Source: Kineococcus gynurae
GTDB lineage: Bacteria; Actinomycetota; Actinomycetes; Actinomycetales; Kineococcaceae
Strand: one strand, 5' to 3'
Assembly (NCBI RefSeq): GCF_050871315.1
Contig: NZ_JBJLRE010000004.1
DNA length: 64,000 nt
This document shows positions 23,119-31,036 of the stretch, one piece after another. The notes under the pieces were generated by a model, which ran no database searches, was not told the origin of the DNA, and saw nothing but the letters and a program-made list of their open reading frames with translations. The position numbers and the translations under genes were made by a program. Numbering within the stretch: the stretch's first letter is position 1; every line of letters starts with the position of its first letter.

Positions 23119-24669
23119 GTGCCCCGACCGCAGGACCAGCTCCCCGCCCCCGTCGTCCCCGACGCGAGCTCCGCGCTGGGGGCCGCGCTGGACGAGGCCC
23201 GGGCGCGCGCCGTCGCGGCGCTGGAGCCGGTGATGCCCGTCCTGGTCGACCTGGGCCGACGGTTCGCGGCCGCCGGGCACGAGCTCGCCCTGGTCGGGGG
23301 TCCGGTGCGCGACGCGTTCCTCGGTCGACGCTCGGCCGATCTGGACTTCACCACCGACGCCCACCCGGACGTCACGTCGCGGCTGCTGCGGGCGTGGGGC
23401 GACGCGCACTGGGACGTCGGGCGCGAGTTCGGCACGATCGGTGCCCGCCGTCGCAGCACCGGGCCGGACGGGACGACGGTCGACGTGGTCGCCGAGGTGA
23501 CCACCTACCGGGCCGAGGTGTACGACGCGGCCTCCCGCAAGCCCGAGGTCAGCTACGGCGAGGACCTGACCGGCGACCTGTCCCGACGCGACTTCACCGT
23601 CAACGCGATGGCGCTGCGGCTGCCCTCGCTCGACTTCGCCGACCCCCACGACGGCCTGACCGACCTCGCCGCGGGCCTGCTGCGCACTCCCGGGACCCCG
23701 GAGCGGTCGTTCTCCGACGACCCGCTGCGGATGATGCGCGCGGCCCGCTTCGCCTCCCAGCTGCGCCTGCGCCCGGCACCGGAGGTCCTCGCCGCGATGA
23801 CCGCGATGGCCGAGCGGATCACCATCGTCTCGGCCGAGCGCGTGCGCACCGAGCTGACCAAGCTGCTGCTCGGGCTCGACCCGATCGCCGGGCTGCGGCT
23901 GCTGGTCGAGACGGGGCTGGCCGCCCACGTGCTCCCCGAGCTGCCCGCCCTGCAGCTGGAGATCGACGAGCACCACCGGCACAAGGACGTCTACGAGCAC
24001 TCGCTGACCGTGCTCCAGCAGGCCGTCGACCTGGAGGATCCCGAGGGGACCGAGGGCGTCGAGGCCGTGCCCGGGCCCGACCTGGTGCTGCGCCTGGCGG
24101 CGCTGCTGCACGACATCGGCAAACCGCGCACCCGCCGGTTCGAGGCCGGCGGCGGGGTGAGCTTCCACCACCACGAGGTGGTCGGGGCCAAGCTGGTCGC
24201 CAAGCGGCTCAAGGCGTTGCGCTACGACAACGACACCGTCAAGGCGGTGGCCCGGCTGACCGAGCTGCACCTGCGCTTCCACGGGTACGGCGACGGGGAG
24301 TGGACCGACTCCGCGGTCCGCCGCTACGTCACCGACGCCGGGCCGCTGCTCGGGCGGCTGCACCGGCTGACGCGCAGCGACTGCACGACCCGCAACCAGC
24401 GCAAGGCCCGTCGGCTGGCCGCCGCCTACGACGACCTCGAGGAGCGCATCAAGCGGCTGCGGGCCCAGGAGGAGCTGGACTCGATCCGCCCCGACCTGGA
24501 CGGCAACGCGATCATGGCCGAGCTCGGCATCGGCCCCTCGCGGGCCGTGGGCCGGGCCTACCAGCACCTCCTGCAGCTCCGGCTGGACCGTGGGCCGCTG
24601 GGCGAGGAGAGCGCCCGGGCCGAGCTGCACCGGTGGTGGGCCGAGCAGCCCGAGGCCACCGCGTCCTGA
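23119..24669 (+). CDS. cca: CCA tRNA nucleotidyltransferase
   Basis: Adds or repairs the 3' CCA of tRNAs; the family also resembles poly(A) polymerase (pcnA). About 516 residues. The nucleotidyltransferase motif is LALVGGPVRDAFLG with the metal pair RSADLDFTTDA. RRDFTVNAMA and the ERSFSDDPLRMMRAARFAS motif follow. An HD domain has LAALLHDIGKPRTRR and the HHHEVVGAKL histidines. The start could be GTG 23119 or TTG 23110; neither has a clear ribosome site. It is divergent from the NUDIX gene with only ~50 bases between, so their promoters must abut. Confidence 0.93.
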   Translation: MPRPQDQLPAPVVPDASSALGAALDEARARAVAALEPVMPVLVDLGRRFAAAGHELALVGGPVRDAFLGRRSADLDFTTDAHPDVTSRLLRAWGDAHWDVGREFGTIGARRRSTGPDGTTVDVVAEVTTYRAEVYDAASRKPEVSYGEDLTGDLSRRDFTVNAMALRLPSLDFADPHDGLTDLAAGLLRTPGTPERSFSDDPLRMMRAARFASQLRLRPAPEVLAAMTAMAERITIVSAERVRTELTKLLLGLDPIAGLRLLVETGLAAHVLPELPALQLEIDEHHRHKDVYEHSLTVLQQAVDLEDPEGTEGVEAVPGPDLVLRLAALLHDIGKPRTRRFEAGGGVSFHHHEVVGAKLVAKRLKALRYDNDTVKAVARLTELHLRFHGYGDGEWTDSAVRRYVTDAGPLLGRLHRLTRSDCTTRNQRKARRLAAAYDDLEERIKRLRAQEELDSIRPDLDGNAIMAELGIGPSRAVGRAYQHLLQLRLDRGPLGEESARAELHRWWAEQPEATAS

Positions 24670-24683
24670 GCCCCGGGTGGGGG

Positions 24684-25349
24684 TCAGGACCCCCGCTGCT
24701 GACGGGCCAGCTCGCGCAGCACGCTGTGCTCGAGCCGGTCGGCGGTGGGCGCGTCGACGTCGACGAAGCGGATGACCGCCTCGCCCGAGACCTCGTCGAC
24801 GCGCAGCACCTCGCCGCGGGCGTGCACGGCGGACCCGTCCTCCAGCGCCAGCGAGACTTCGACGGGGGCGTGCGGGGTGTGCGGCAGGTCCGCGGTGTCG
24901 CGCACGCGCATCCCGGTGCGGGACAGGTCGACCGTGGTCGTCCGGGCCTCGCCGGTGTCGGAGCTGAGCCGGGCCTCGACCTCCGTCGGGGCCCGGACCG
25001 CCCCGCGCCGGGTCTCGGCGACCAGCAGCATCACCCCGGTGAGGCTCAGCTCGTCGGACCGGGACGCCTGGGCCACGGCCTGGAAGACCCCGTGCGGACG
25101 GACCCCGTCGGCGCCGTCGTCGGAGTCGGTGCTGACCCAGACCCGTTGTCCGTCGAGGGCGGCGACCGTCTCCGGCGTCGTGCTCACCTGGGAGGTCACG
25201 ACCAGTCCGGCGGCGCTCGCGATCCACGAGCGGACGGTGCCCGCGTGCATCGCCGGGGCGTCGCTCTCGAAGTGCGCGGGCATGAGGGTGACCGCCGAGT
25301 CGAGGGCCGGCCCCTCGGTCATGAGCAGTCCGCCGGGAGAACCCTCCAT
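24684..25349 (-). CDS. PilZ domain protein (probable cyclic-di-GMP receptor)
   Basis: 221 residues. The N-terminal ~110 residues form a YcgR-like or unassigned beta-rich domain. The C-terminal PilZ domain carries the two cyclic-di-GMP contact motifs: RxxxR as R-G-A-V-R within ETRRGAVRAP, and DxSxxG as D-L-S-R-T-G within TTTVDLSRTGMRV. The start ATG has GGAGGAAG upstream. No GGDEF, EAL or motility gene lies nearby, so the output is unknown. It is convergent with the CCA gene. Confidence 0.8.
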   Translation of the reverse strand: MEGSPGGLLMTEGPALDSAVTLMPAHFESDAPAMHAGTVRSWIASAAGLVVTSQVSTTPETVAALDGQRVWVSTDSDDGADGVRPHGVFQAVAQASRSDELSLTGVMLLVAETRRGAVRAPTEVEARLSSDTGEARTTTVDLSRTGMRVRDTADLPHTPHAPVEVSLALEDGSAVHARGEVLRVDEVSGEAVIRFVDVDAPTADRLEHSVLRELARQQRGS

Positions 25350-25435
25350 GGCAGCTTCCTCCAGTCGTGTAGTCGCGAGAACACGCTACGTGACTTACCG
25401 GGGACCGCGCCACGGGTACCGCGGAATCCGCCCCG

Positions 25436-26104
25436 TCACTCCTGCCGCAGCAGACCCACGTCGGGAACGGGCGGCGACCACCGGTCGTGGGAGGTGCGCA
25501 GCAGCTCGGCGAGGACGTCGGGGTCGACCGCGGCCAGGTCGACCCGGGCGCCGCCGGGGGCGGGCACGACCCCGGCGACCGCGCCCGCCGCCGGGACGTC
25601 CTCGGGGCGCAGTCGCACCTCGGCGGTGAGGGGGTCCGGCTGGGCCGCGACCAGGGTGCGGCCCACGCGGTAGGTGCGACGACCGTCCTCGTGCAGCTCC
25701 ACCACCCCGGGCAGGGCCAGCGCCGCCGAGCGCAGGTCGCAGCCGAAGCGGGGATCAGCGTGCGACTGCAGCAGGAGCAGGTAGCCGCCGGGCGTGCGCA
25801 ACCGCCAGGTCCACTCCCCGTCGGCCTGCTGCCGGGGGAGCTCGTCGGTGATCAGGTGCGCGCGACGGGCCCGCTCGGCGACGGCGTGCACGTCGTCGAC
25901 CTCCATCTGCCAGGTCGTCCCGCCCGGCCCGGCCCCCCCGGGCGCGTGCCGGTCCTCGTGCAGACCGAAGGCGACCCCGTCGGCCTCCAGGGTCACCGAC
26001 CCCCCGGCCGTCGTGCGGGCGACGAACCCTAGCCGCTCGTAGAAGGCGACCTCGGCGGCGAGGTCGCGGACCGACAGGCGCGGGAGCAGTCGCAGGAAGG
26101 CCAT
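25436..26104 (-). CDS. VOC (glyoxalase-like) domain fused to MmcQ/YjbR-like domain
   Basis: 222 residues. The first ~115 have the VOC fold (LRLLPRLSVRDLAAEVAFYERLGFVARTT, GTTWQMEVDDVHAVAERARRA, and TPGGYLLLLQSH), as in bleomycin-resistance and glyoxalase proteins. The remaining ~100 (FGCDLRSAALALPGVVELHEDGRRTYRVGRTLVAA, then VDPDVLAELLRTSHDRW) resemble the MmcQ/YjbR family. No metal-ligand set can be fixed with confidence. Function unknown. It is divergent from the gene at 26220. Confidence 0.7.
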   Translation of the reverse strand: MAFLRLLPRLSVRDLAAEVAFYERLGFVARTTAGGSVTLEADGVAFGLHEDRHAPGGAGPGGTTWQMEVDDVHAVAERARRAHLITDELPRQQADGEWTWRLRTPGGYLLLLQSHADPRFGCDLRSAALALPGVVELHEDGRRTYRVGRTLVAAQPDPLTAEVRLRPEDVPAAGAVAGVVPAPGGARVDLAAVDPDVLAELLRTSHDRWSPPVPDVGLLRQE

Positions 26105-26219
26105 GGGTCATCCGACCACCTCGCCCCCGTGCGATCCACCCCGGCCCACGGGTGGTGCGGCGGGGCCCCCCGACGGCTACGGTCGGCGGTCGGGTCGGAC
26201 AACGAGGACGGAGAGGTGC

Positions 26220-26861
26220 GTGGGGGTATCGCAGTGGGTCGCACGACGACCCTGGCGCCACGCGCGGGCGACCCGTCCGGCGGCGGTGGGGGTCGTGCCG
26301 ATGCCCCCGGCCGTGGGCGCCTGGCTGGTCGAGCAGCTGGCGCTGACCAGTGCGTTGGGCGCCGACCTGCGACGCCTGGCCCGGTCGACGTCGGCCACGG
26401 AGCGGGCGACGCTCGAGCAGGTGCGGCGGGCCGTGACCGCCGACCGGGCGGCGCTGCGGTCGCTGGCCCGCCACCTCGGGGTCGGACCCGACTGGACCGC
26501 GCGGTCGCAGGCCCTGGTCGGTTCCTGGATGTCGGCCCGGACGGCCGACCTGCTGCCGCTGCTGCACACGCTGCCCGGGCTGGACCGGTTGCCGCTGACC
26601 GCCCGGGTCCTCGACCCGCGGCTGCGCACGGCGCTGGACCTCGAGGCGGTCGCCGCCGACCTGCACCGGCGGGCCGGGGTGTGGCGGGGGCTCGCCGCCC
26701 TGGGGGCGGACTCCCCCCGACCCGGCCTGGCGCCCCTGCTCGGCCCGGCCGGATCGCTCGCCCGGCGCGCCGAGGAGCAGGCCCACGTGGTCGAGGGACT
26801 GGTCCGGCGCCGGCTCGGCGAGCTCGCCGAGGACTCCACGGACGAGGACGAGCCCGCCTGA
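26220..26861 (+). CDS. Hypothetical all-helical protein
   Basis: 213 residues from GTG 26220, which follows GGAGAGG; a TACGGT -10-like box lies at 26178-26183. After a basic N-terminus (RRPWRHARATRP) the protein is almost entirely Leu/Ala/Arg helices with regular spacing (AWLVEQLALTSALGADLRRLARS, LEQVRRAVTADRAALRSLARHLGV, GRRAEEQAHVVEGLVRRRL-type ends) and an acidic C-terminus (DSTDEDEPA). No membrane span, no recognised domain. The helical-bundle appearance recalls ferritin-like folds, but no iron ligands are convincing. Codon use is like the neighbours. Confidence 0.65.
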   Translation: MGVSQWVARRPWRHARATRPAAVGVVPMPPAVGAWLVEQLALTSALGADLRRLARSTSATERATLEQVRRAVTADRAALRSLARHLGVGPDWTARSQALVGSWMSARTADLLPLLHTLPGLDRLPLTARVLDPRLRTALDLEAVAADLHRRAGVWRGLAALGADSPRPGLAPLLGPAGSLARRAEEQAHVVEGLVRRRLGELAEDSTDEDEPA

Positions 26862-26888
26862 GCGAGCCGGGTGGACGGTCCCGGCGGC

Positions 26889-27314
26889 TCAGTCCCCGCG
26901 GGCCTCGGCGGTGGCCCGGTCGTTGGCCTTCTGCAGCGCCTCCACCAGCTCGGCCTTGGTCATGCTCGAGCGGCCCGGCACGTCGAGTCGCCGCGCGAGC
27001 TCCATGAGGTGCTCCTTGGTGGCGTTCTCGTCCACCCCGCCGGCGGTCCCGAGGTCGGTGGAGGCGTCGCCCTCGGCCGACTGCCGGTCGGAGGGCCCGT
27101 TCTCCTCCTTGGGCTCCCAGTGGTCGCCCACCTTCTCGTGGGTGTGCTTCACCGCGGCCCAGGCCACCCGCGCCGCACGCTCCCCGTCGCCGTACTGCTC
27201 CTCGGCGGAGTCGTGCGCCTTGGCGAAGGTGGCCTGGGCGTGCTCGTCGGAGCGCTGCAGGGTCGAGGGGAGCTCGTCCTCGCGGACCTCGCCGTTCCTG
27301 GTCGTCTTGGGCAT
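26889..27314 (-). CDS. chaB: ChaB family protein with C-terminal SAP/Rho-N-like motif
   Basis: 141 residues. The N-terminal part (LPSTLQRSDEHAQATFAKAHDSAEEQYGDGERAARVAWAAVKHTHEKVGDHW) is the ChaB domain, named after an E. coli cation-transport regulator of unclear mechanism. After an acidic linker, residues ~98-130 (TKEHLMELARRLDVPGRSSMTKAELVEALQKAN) have the SAP/Rho-N pattern that often binds nucleic acid. The combination is widespread in actinobacteria. It stands alone between two genes, with a terminator-like hairpin upstream at 27335-27363 belonging to the MFS gene. Confidence 0.8.
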   Translation of the reverse strand: MPKTTRNGEVREDELPSTLQRSDEHAQATFAKAHDSAEEQYGDGERAARVAWAAVKHTHEKVGDHWEPKEENGPSDRQSAEGDASTDLGTAGGVDENATKEHLMELARRLDVPGRSSMTKAELVEALQKANDRATAEARGD

Positions 27315-27334
27315 GCCGCGACGGTAGGCAGGAC

Positions 27335-27363
27335 GGTCCGCGCCCGCCTCCCGGGCGCGGACC
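27335..27363 (-). terminator. Terminator downstream of the MFS exporter gene
   Basis: GGTCCGCGCCCG (27335-27346) pairs perfectly with CGGGCGCGGACC (27352-27363) around a 5-base loop. It begins seven bases past the stop of the 27370-29016 gene on the minus strand. Confidence 0.7.
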
Positions 27364-27369
27364 GACGGC

Positions 27370-29016
27370 TCAGGCGGGGACGGACTCGACGGGCCGGGCC
27401 GGGGTCGTGGCCGTCGTCCGGGGACGCAGCGTGCGCCACACCATCCAGGCCGCGGTCGCCGTGAGCAGCGCCCCGGCCAGGGACGTCACGTCCAGCCCGG
27501 TGGCGAACGCCTCCCGCGCCGAGACGAGCAGCTCCGGGCCTCCGGTTGGCAGCTCGGAGGCCACCCGGGTCGCCGCCCCGAGGGTCTCCGCGGCCGCGGC
27601 CGCCTGCTCACCGCTCGCCGTCGCGGGGACGCTGATCGAGGAGCGGTAGACGGCGTTGAGCAGGGAGCCGAGCAGCGTGGTCCCCAGCACGGCGCCGACC
27701 TCGTAGGCGGTCTCGGAGATGGCCGAGGCCGCACCCGAGCGCTCCGCGGGGGCGGTCGAGAGGATCGCGTCGTTGGTCAGCGTCTCGGCCAGACCGGCCC
27801 CGGCCGAGAGGACCACGAAGGCCACGCCCAGCTGGATCGCGGGGACGAGGACCCCGTCGGTGCCCGCACCGAGGGTCGCGGCGACGGCGTACCCGGTCGT
27901 GCCGAGCAGCAGCCCGACCGGGATCAGGACGTGCAGCGGGTGCCGGCGCGCCAGCCGGGCCGCGACCAGGCTGGCGACGATCGAGACGACCGCCCCCGGC
28001 AGCAGCAGCAGCCCGGCGTCCATCGGCGCGAGCCCGAGGACGAGCTGCAGGTACTGCGAGGTGGCGAACAGCATCCCGGTCATGCCGAGCACCGACATCA
28101 GGTTGGCCAGCACGGCCGAGCGGAACACCGGGATCCGGAACAGGTCGACCTGCAGCAGCGGTTCGGCGAGCCGGTGCTGACGGCGCACGAACACGAGTCC
28201 GAGGACGAGCCCGGTGAGCAGCAGCAGGACCGGGGTGGCGTCGAGCCCGTGCCCGACGGACTTGGCCAGGCTCTTCAGCACGTAGACCAGGGCGGTGAGG
28301 GCGGCGATCGACAGCACGACCGAGACGACGTCGATGCGACCGGCCACCGGGTTGCGGCTCTCCCGCAGGAACACCGGGCCGAGCACGAGGAGCACCACCA
28401 TGACGGGGATGTTCATCAGGAACACCGAACCCCACCAGAAGTGCTCGAGCAGGTAACCGCCGACGACGGGCCCGAGCGCGGAACCGGCGGCGAAACCCCC
28501 GGCCCAGATCGCGAACGCGGTCCGGCGCTGGTTGCGGTCGTGGAACGTGCTGCGCAGCAACGACAACGTGGACGGCATCAGGGTCGCCCCGAAGATGCCG
28601 AGGGCGACCCGGGCCGCGACGAGCGACTCGGCCGTGTCGGCCAGGGCGGCCAGCGCCGAGACGGTGGCGAACCCGGTGCCGCCGATGAGCAGCAGCTTCC
28701 GGCGGCCGAAGCGGTCGCCGAGGGAACCCATCGTGACGAGCAGCCCGGCGATCGCCAGGGAGTACCCGTCGACGATCCAGAGCAGCTGGGTCCCGGTCGG
28801 GGCCAGGGACTCGCTGATCGCCGGGAGCGCGAAGCTCAGGACCGTGAGGTCGATGGAGACGATGAGGACCGGCAGGACCAGCACCGCCAGCGCGCTCCAC
28901 TCGCGCCACCCCGCACGGGGGGCGGGAGCGGGGGCGGTGGTCGCGGGGGCGGTGTGCGTGGGGGCGGAGGTCGGCGTCGGGCGCTTCTCCGGCCGGCCGG
29001 CGGGGTGCGGGGTCAT
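27370..29016 (-). CDS. MFS drug exporter, DHA2 (14-span) family
   Basis: Proton-driven multidrug efflux protein of the QacA/SmvA/EmrB type. The 548 residues have a Pro/Thr/Ala-rich cytoplasmic N-terminus, then about 14 membrane spans. Motif A is GSLGDRFGRRKLLLIGG, the antiporter motif C is GSALGPVVGGYL, and the D1-type motif is LWIVDGYSLAIAG. The start ATG 29016 has GAAGAGAAGGA upstream; the frame continues 12 codons further. It is divergent from a TetR gene, with a perfect dyad between the two, so it is probably TetR-repressed and induced by its substrate. Confidence 0.9.
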   Translation of the reverse strand: MTPHPAGRPEKRPTPTSAPTHTAPATTAPAPAPRAGWREWSALAVLVLPVLIVSIDLTVLSFALPAISESLAPTGTQLLWIVDGYSLAIAGLLVTMGSLGDRFGRRKLLLIGGTGFATVSALAALADTAESLVAARVALGIFGATLMPSTLSLLRSTFHDRNQRRTAFAIWAGGFAAGSALGPVVGGYLLEHFWWGSVFLMNIPVMVVLLVLGPVFLRESRNPVAGRIDVVSVVLSIAALTALVYVLKSLAKSVGHGLDATPVLLLLTGLVLGLVFVRRQHRLAEPLLQVDLFRIPVFRSAVLANLMSVLGMTGMLFATSQYLQLVLGLAPMDAGLLLLPGAVVSIVASLVAARLARRHPLHVLIPVGLLLGTTGYAVAATLGAGTDGVLVPAIQLGVAFVVLSAGAGLAETLTNDAILSTAPAERSGAASAISETAYEVGAVLGTTLLGSLLNAVYRSSISVPATASGEQAAAAAETLGAATRVASELPTGGPELLVSAREAFATGLDVTSLAGALLTATAAWMVWRTLRPRTTATTPARPVESVPA

Positions 29017-29063
29017 GTCCTTCTCTTCCGTTCGCGACGCGGCGGCGGCCACGTCGTCGATTT

Positions 29064-29087
29064 ACTGTACCGTCCAGACGGTTTAGT
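29064..29087. promoter_or_regulatory. TetR operator between exporter and regulator
   Basis: The dyad ACT-N2-ACCGTC-CA-GACGGT-N2-AGT spans 24 bases. The inner arms 29069-29074 and 29077-29082 pair exactly, and the outer ACT/AGT continue the symmetry. It lies in the 93-base space between the divergent genes and overlaps the expected -35 region of the TetR gene, so it can control both. Confidence 0.8.
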
Positions 29088-29109
29088 TGGCTAGCCGTAG
29101 GATCTCCCG

Positions 29110-29649
29110 GTGTCCCGCCCCCCTGCCGCCCCCGCCCGCGGGGCCACCCGCGAGCGCCTGCTGGACGCCTACGAGGAGCTCATCTGCGACCAGGGGCCGC
29201 GCGCGGCGACGCTGGACGCGGTGGCCTCGACGGCCGGGGTGTCCAAGGGCGGCCTGCTGTACCACTACGGGAGCAAGGACGCGCTGGTCGAGGGGCAGCT
29301 GGCCCGCCTGCGGCGGTTGGCCGGGGCCGACCTGGACCTGATGCGTGCGGCCCCCGAGGGGGCGGCGGCCTACTACCTGAACACCTCGGTCGACGACCTC
29401 GTCCCCGGCCTGCACCGGGCCACCGTCGCCGCCGTGCGCCTGGCCCAGGACGGGGAGGCGCGCGCGGTCACGGTGTTCGGCGAGATCACCGAGGACTGGC
29501 GGGCCGCCATCGAGGAGCAGGTCGGGGACCGTCGGCTGTCCCGGGTGATCCAGCTCATCGGGGACGGGATGTGGCTCAACGCCACGATGGGCGTGCCCGC
29601 CGAGGACGCGCAGGAGCTGCTGGCCAGCCTGCGGGCGCTCGGCATCTGA
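29110..29649 (+). CDS. TetR family repressor of the adjacent MFS exporter
   Basis: 179 residues. The N-terminal helix-turn-helix is TRERLLDAYEELICDQGPRAATLDAVASTAGVSKGGLLYHYGSKDALV, a very typical TetR domain. The C-terminal ligand-binding part is helical (TVAAVRLAQDGEARAVTVFGEITEDWRAAIEEQ). The GTG start lies six bases after TAGGAT (29098-29103), so the message is probably leaderless. Divergent position and shared operator point to control of the exporter and itself; the inducer is unknown. Confidence 0.88.
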   Translation: MSRPPAAPARGATRERLLDAYEELICDQGPRAATLDAVASTAGVSKGGLLYHYGSKDALVEGQLARLRRLAGADLDLMRAAPEGAAAYYLNTSVDDLVPGLHRATVAAVRLAQDGEARAVTVFGEITEDWRAAIEEQVGDRRLSRVIQLIGDGMWLNATMGVPAEDAQELLASLRALGI

Positions 29650-29789
29650 ACCCCCGGTGAGCGGTCGGCGGCCCGCCCGGGTCGCTCCGGTGAACCGGGA
29701 ACGACTGCGCCCCAAGTGTTCCGCAGCGGTTCACGCGACCCTGGCCGCGATCTCGCCGGGGCCCGGGCCGGGCTCGACAGGCTGGTCGG

Positions 29790-30884
29790 GTGCGCGTCGC
29801 CGTCGTCACCGAGTCCTTCCTGCCCCAGGTCAACGGGGTCACCAACTCCGTGCTCCGCGTCGTGGAGCACCTCCGCCGCCAGGGCCACGAGGCGATGGTC
29901 GTCGCCCCCGGACCCGGCCCCGATCGGCACGGTGACGTCGAGGTCCGACGCATCCCGTCGGCCCCGCTGCCGATGTACGCCGAGCAACGGGTGTCCCTGC
30001 CGAACCTCGAGCTGTCCCGCGCGCTGGCCGGCTTCCGGCCCGACGTCGTGCACCTGGCCGCGCCGGCCGTGCTGGGCGCGCACGCGGCCGCCCTGGCCCG
30101 GCGCATGGACGTCCCGAGCGTCGCGATCTACCAGACCGACCTGCCGGGCTACGCCGAGCGCTACCGGTTGACCGCGCTCACCCGGGCGGCCTGGCGCTGG
30201 GTCCGGACCGTGCACAGCGCCGCCACCCGCACGCTGGCCCCGAGCCGGCACGCCTGCGCGCAGCTCGAGGCGCACGGCGTCGACCGGGTCAGCCGGTGGC
30301 CGCGGGGCGTCGACCCGCGCCGCTTCTCGCCCACGCACCGCGACGACGAGCTGCGCGCCCGGCTGGCTCCGGACGGCGAGCTGCTGGTCGGTTACATCGG
30401 GCGGCTGGCGCCGGAGAAGGAGCTGGCCCTGCTGCGCGGGGTGCAGGACCTCCCCGGCGTCCGGCTGGTCGTCGCCGGGGACGGCCCGGCCCGCGGTGCC
30501 CTGCAGCGGCAGCTGCCCCGGGCGACCTTCCTGGGGATGATCGGGGGGCTGGACCTGTCCTCGACCTTCGCCTCGCTCGACCTGTTCGTGCACACCGGGC
30601 GGCACGAGACGTTCTGCCAGGCGGCGCAGGAGGCGCTGGCCAGCGGGGTGCCCGTCGTGGCCCCGGCCGCGGGCGGGCTGCTCGACCTCGTCGACCCCGG
30701 GGTCAACGGTGACCTCTTCGACCCCGGGTCGGCCGTCGACCTCCGGCAGCGGGTCACCCGACTGGTGGCCGATCCGCACCTGCGGCAGCAGATGGCGGCC
30801 GCGGCCCGCACCTCCATCGCCGGACGGGACTGGGCGACGATCAACGACGACCTGCTCGCCACCTACCGCAGCGTCCAGCTCTGA
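29790..30884 (+). CDS. GT4 family glycosyltransferase, MgtA-like (probable mannosyltransferase)
   Basis: 364 residues with the GT-B fold of family 4. The N-terminal half starts MRVAVVTESFLPQVNGVTNSVLRVVEHL. The C-terminal donor-binding half has LVGYIGRLAPEKE, VVAGDGPARGAL and the EX7E-like stretch HETFCQAAQEALASGVPVVAP. The sequence resembles GDP-mannose-dependent alpha-mannosyltransferases such as mycobacterial MgtA, which act on glycolipids. Donor and acceptor are inferred from resemblance only. GTG 29790 lies seven bases after CAGGCT, so the message may be leaderless. No glycolipid gene is adjacent. Confidence 0.85.
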   Translation: MRVAVVTESFLPQVNGVTNSVLRVVEHLRRQGHEAMVVAPGPGPDRHGDVEVRRIPSAPLPMYAEQRVSLPNLELSRALAGFRPDVVHLAAPAVLGAHAAALARRMDVPSVAIYQTDLPGYAERYRLTALTRAAWRWVRTVHSAATRTLAPSRHACAQLEAHGVDRVSRWPRGVDPRRFSPTHRDDELRARLAPDGELLVGYIGRLAPEKELALLRGVQDLPGVRLVVAGDGPARGALQRQLPRATFLGMIGGLDLSSTFASLDLFVHTGRHETFCQAAQEALASGVPVVAPAAGGLLDLVDPGVNGDLFDPGSAVDLRQRVTRLVADPHLRQQMAAAARTSIAGRDWATINDDLLATYRSVQL

Positions 30885-31036
30885 CCCGTCCGGACCGCCA
30901 CGAAGCGCACCGAAACCCCGCGGTCACGCTCCGACACTCCTACAGTCGTCCCATCGACCGGACCGAGCGCCGCCGCGCCCCCGTCACCGCCGAGCAGCCG
31001 GGTGAGGGGTCGCCCCCGCCTGCCCCGACCGGTGCG

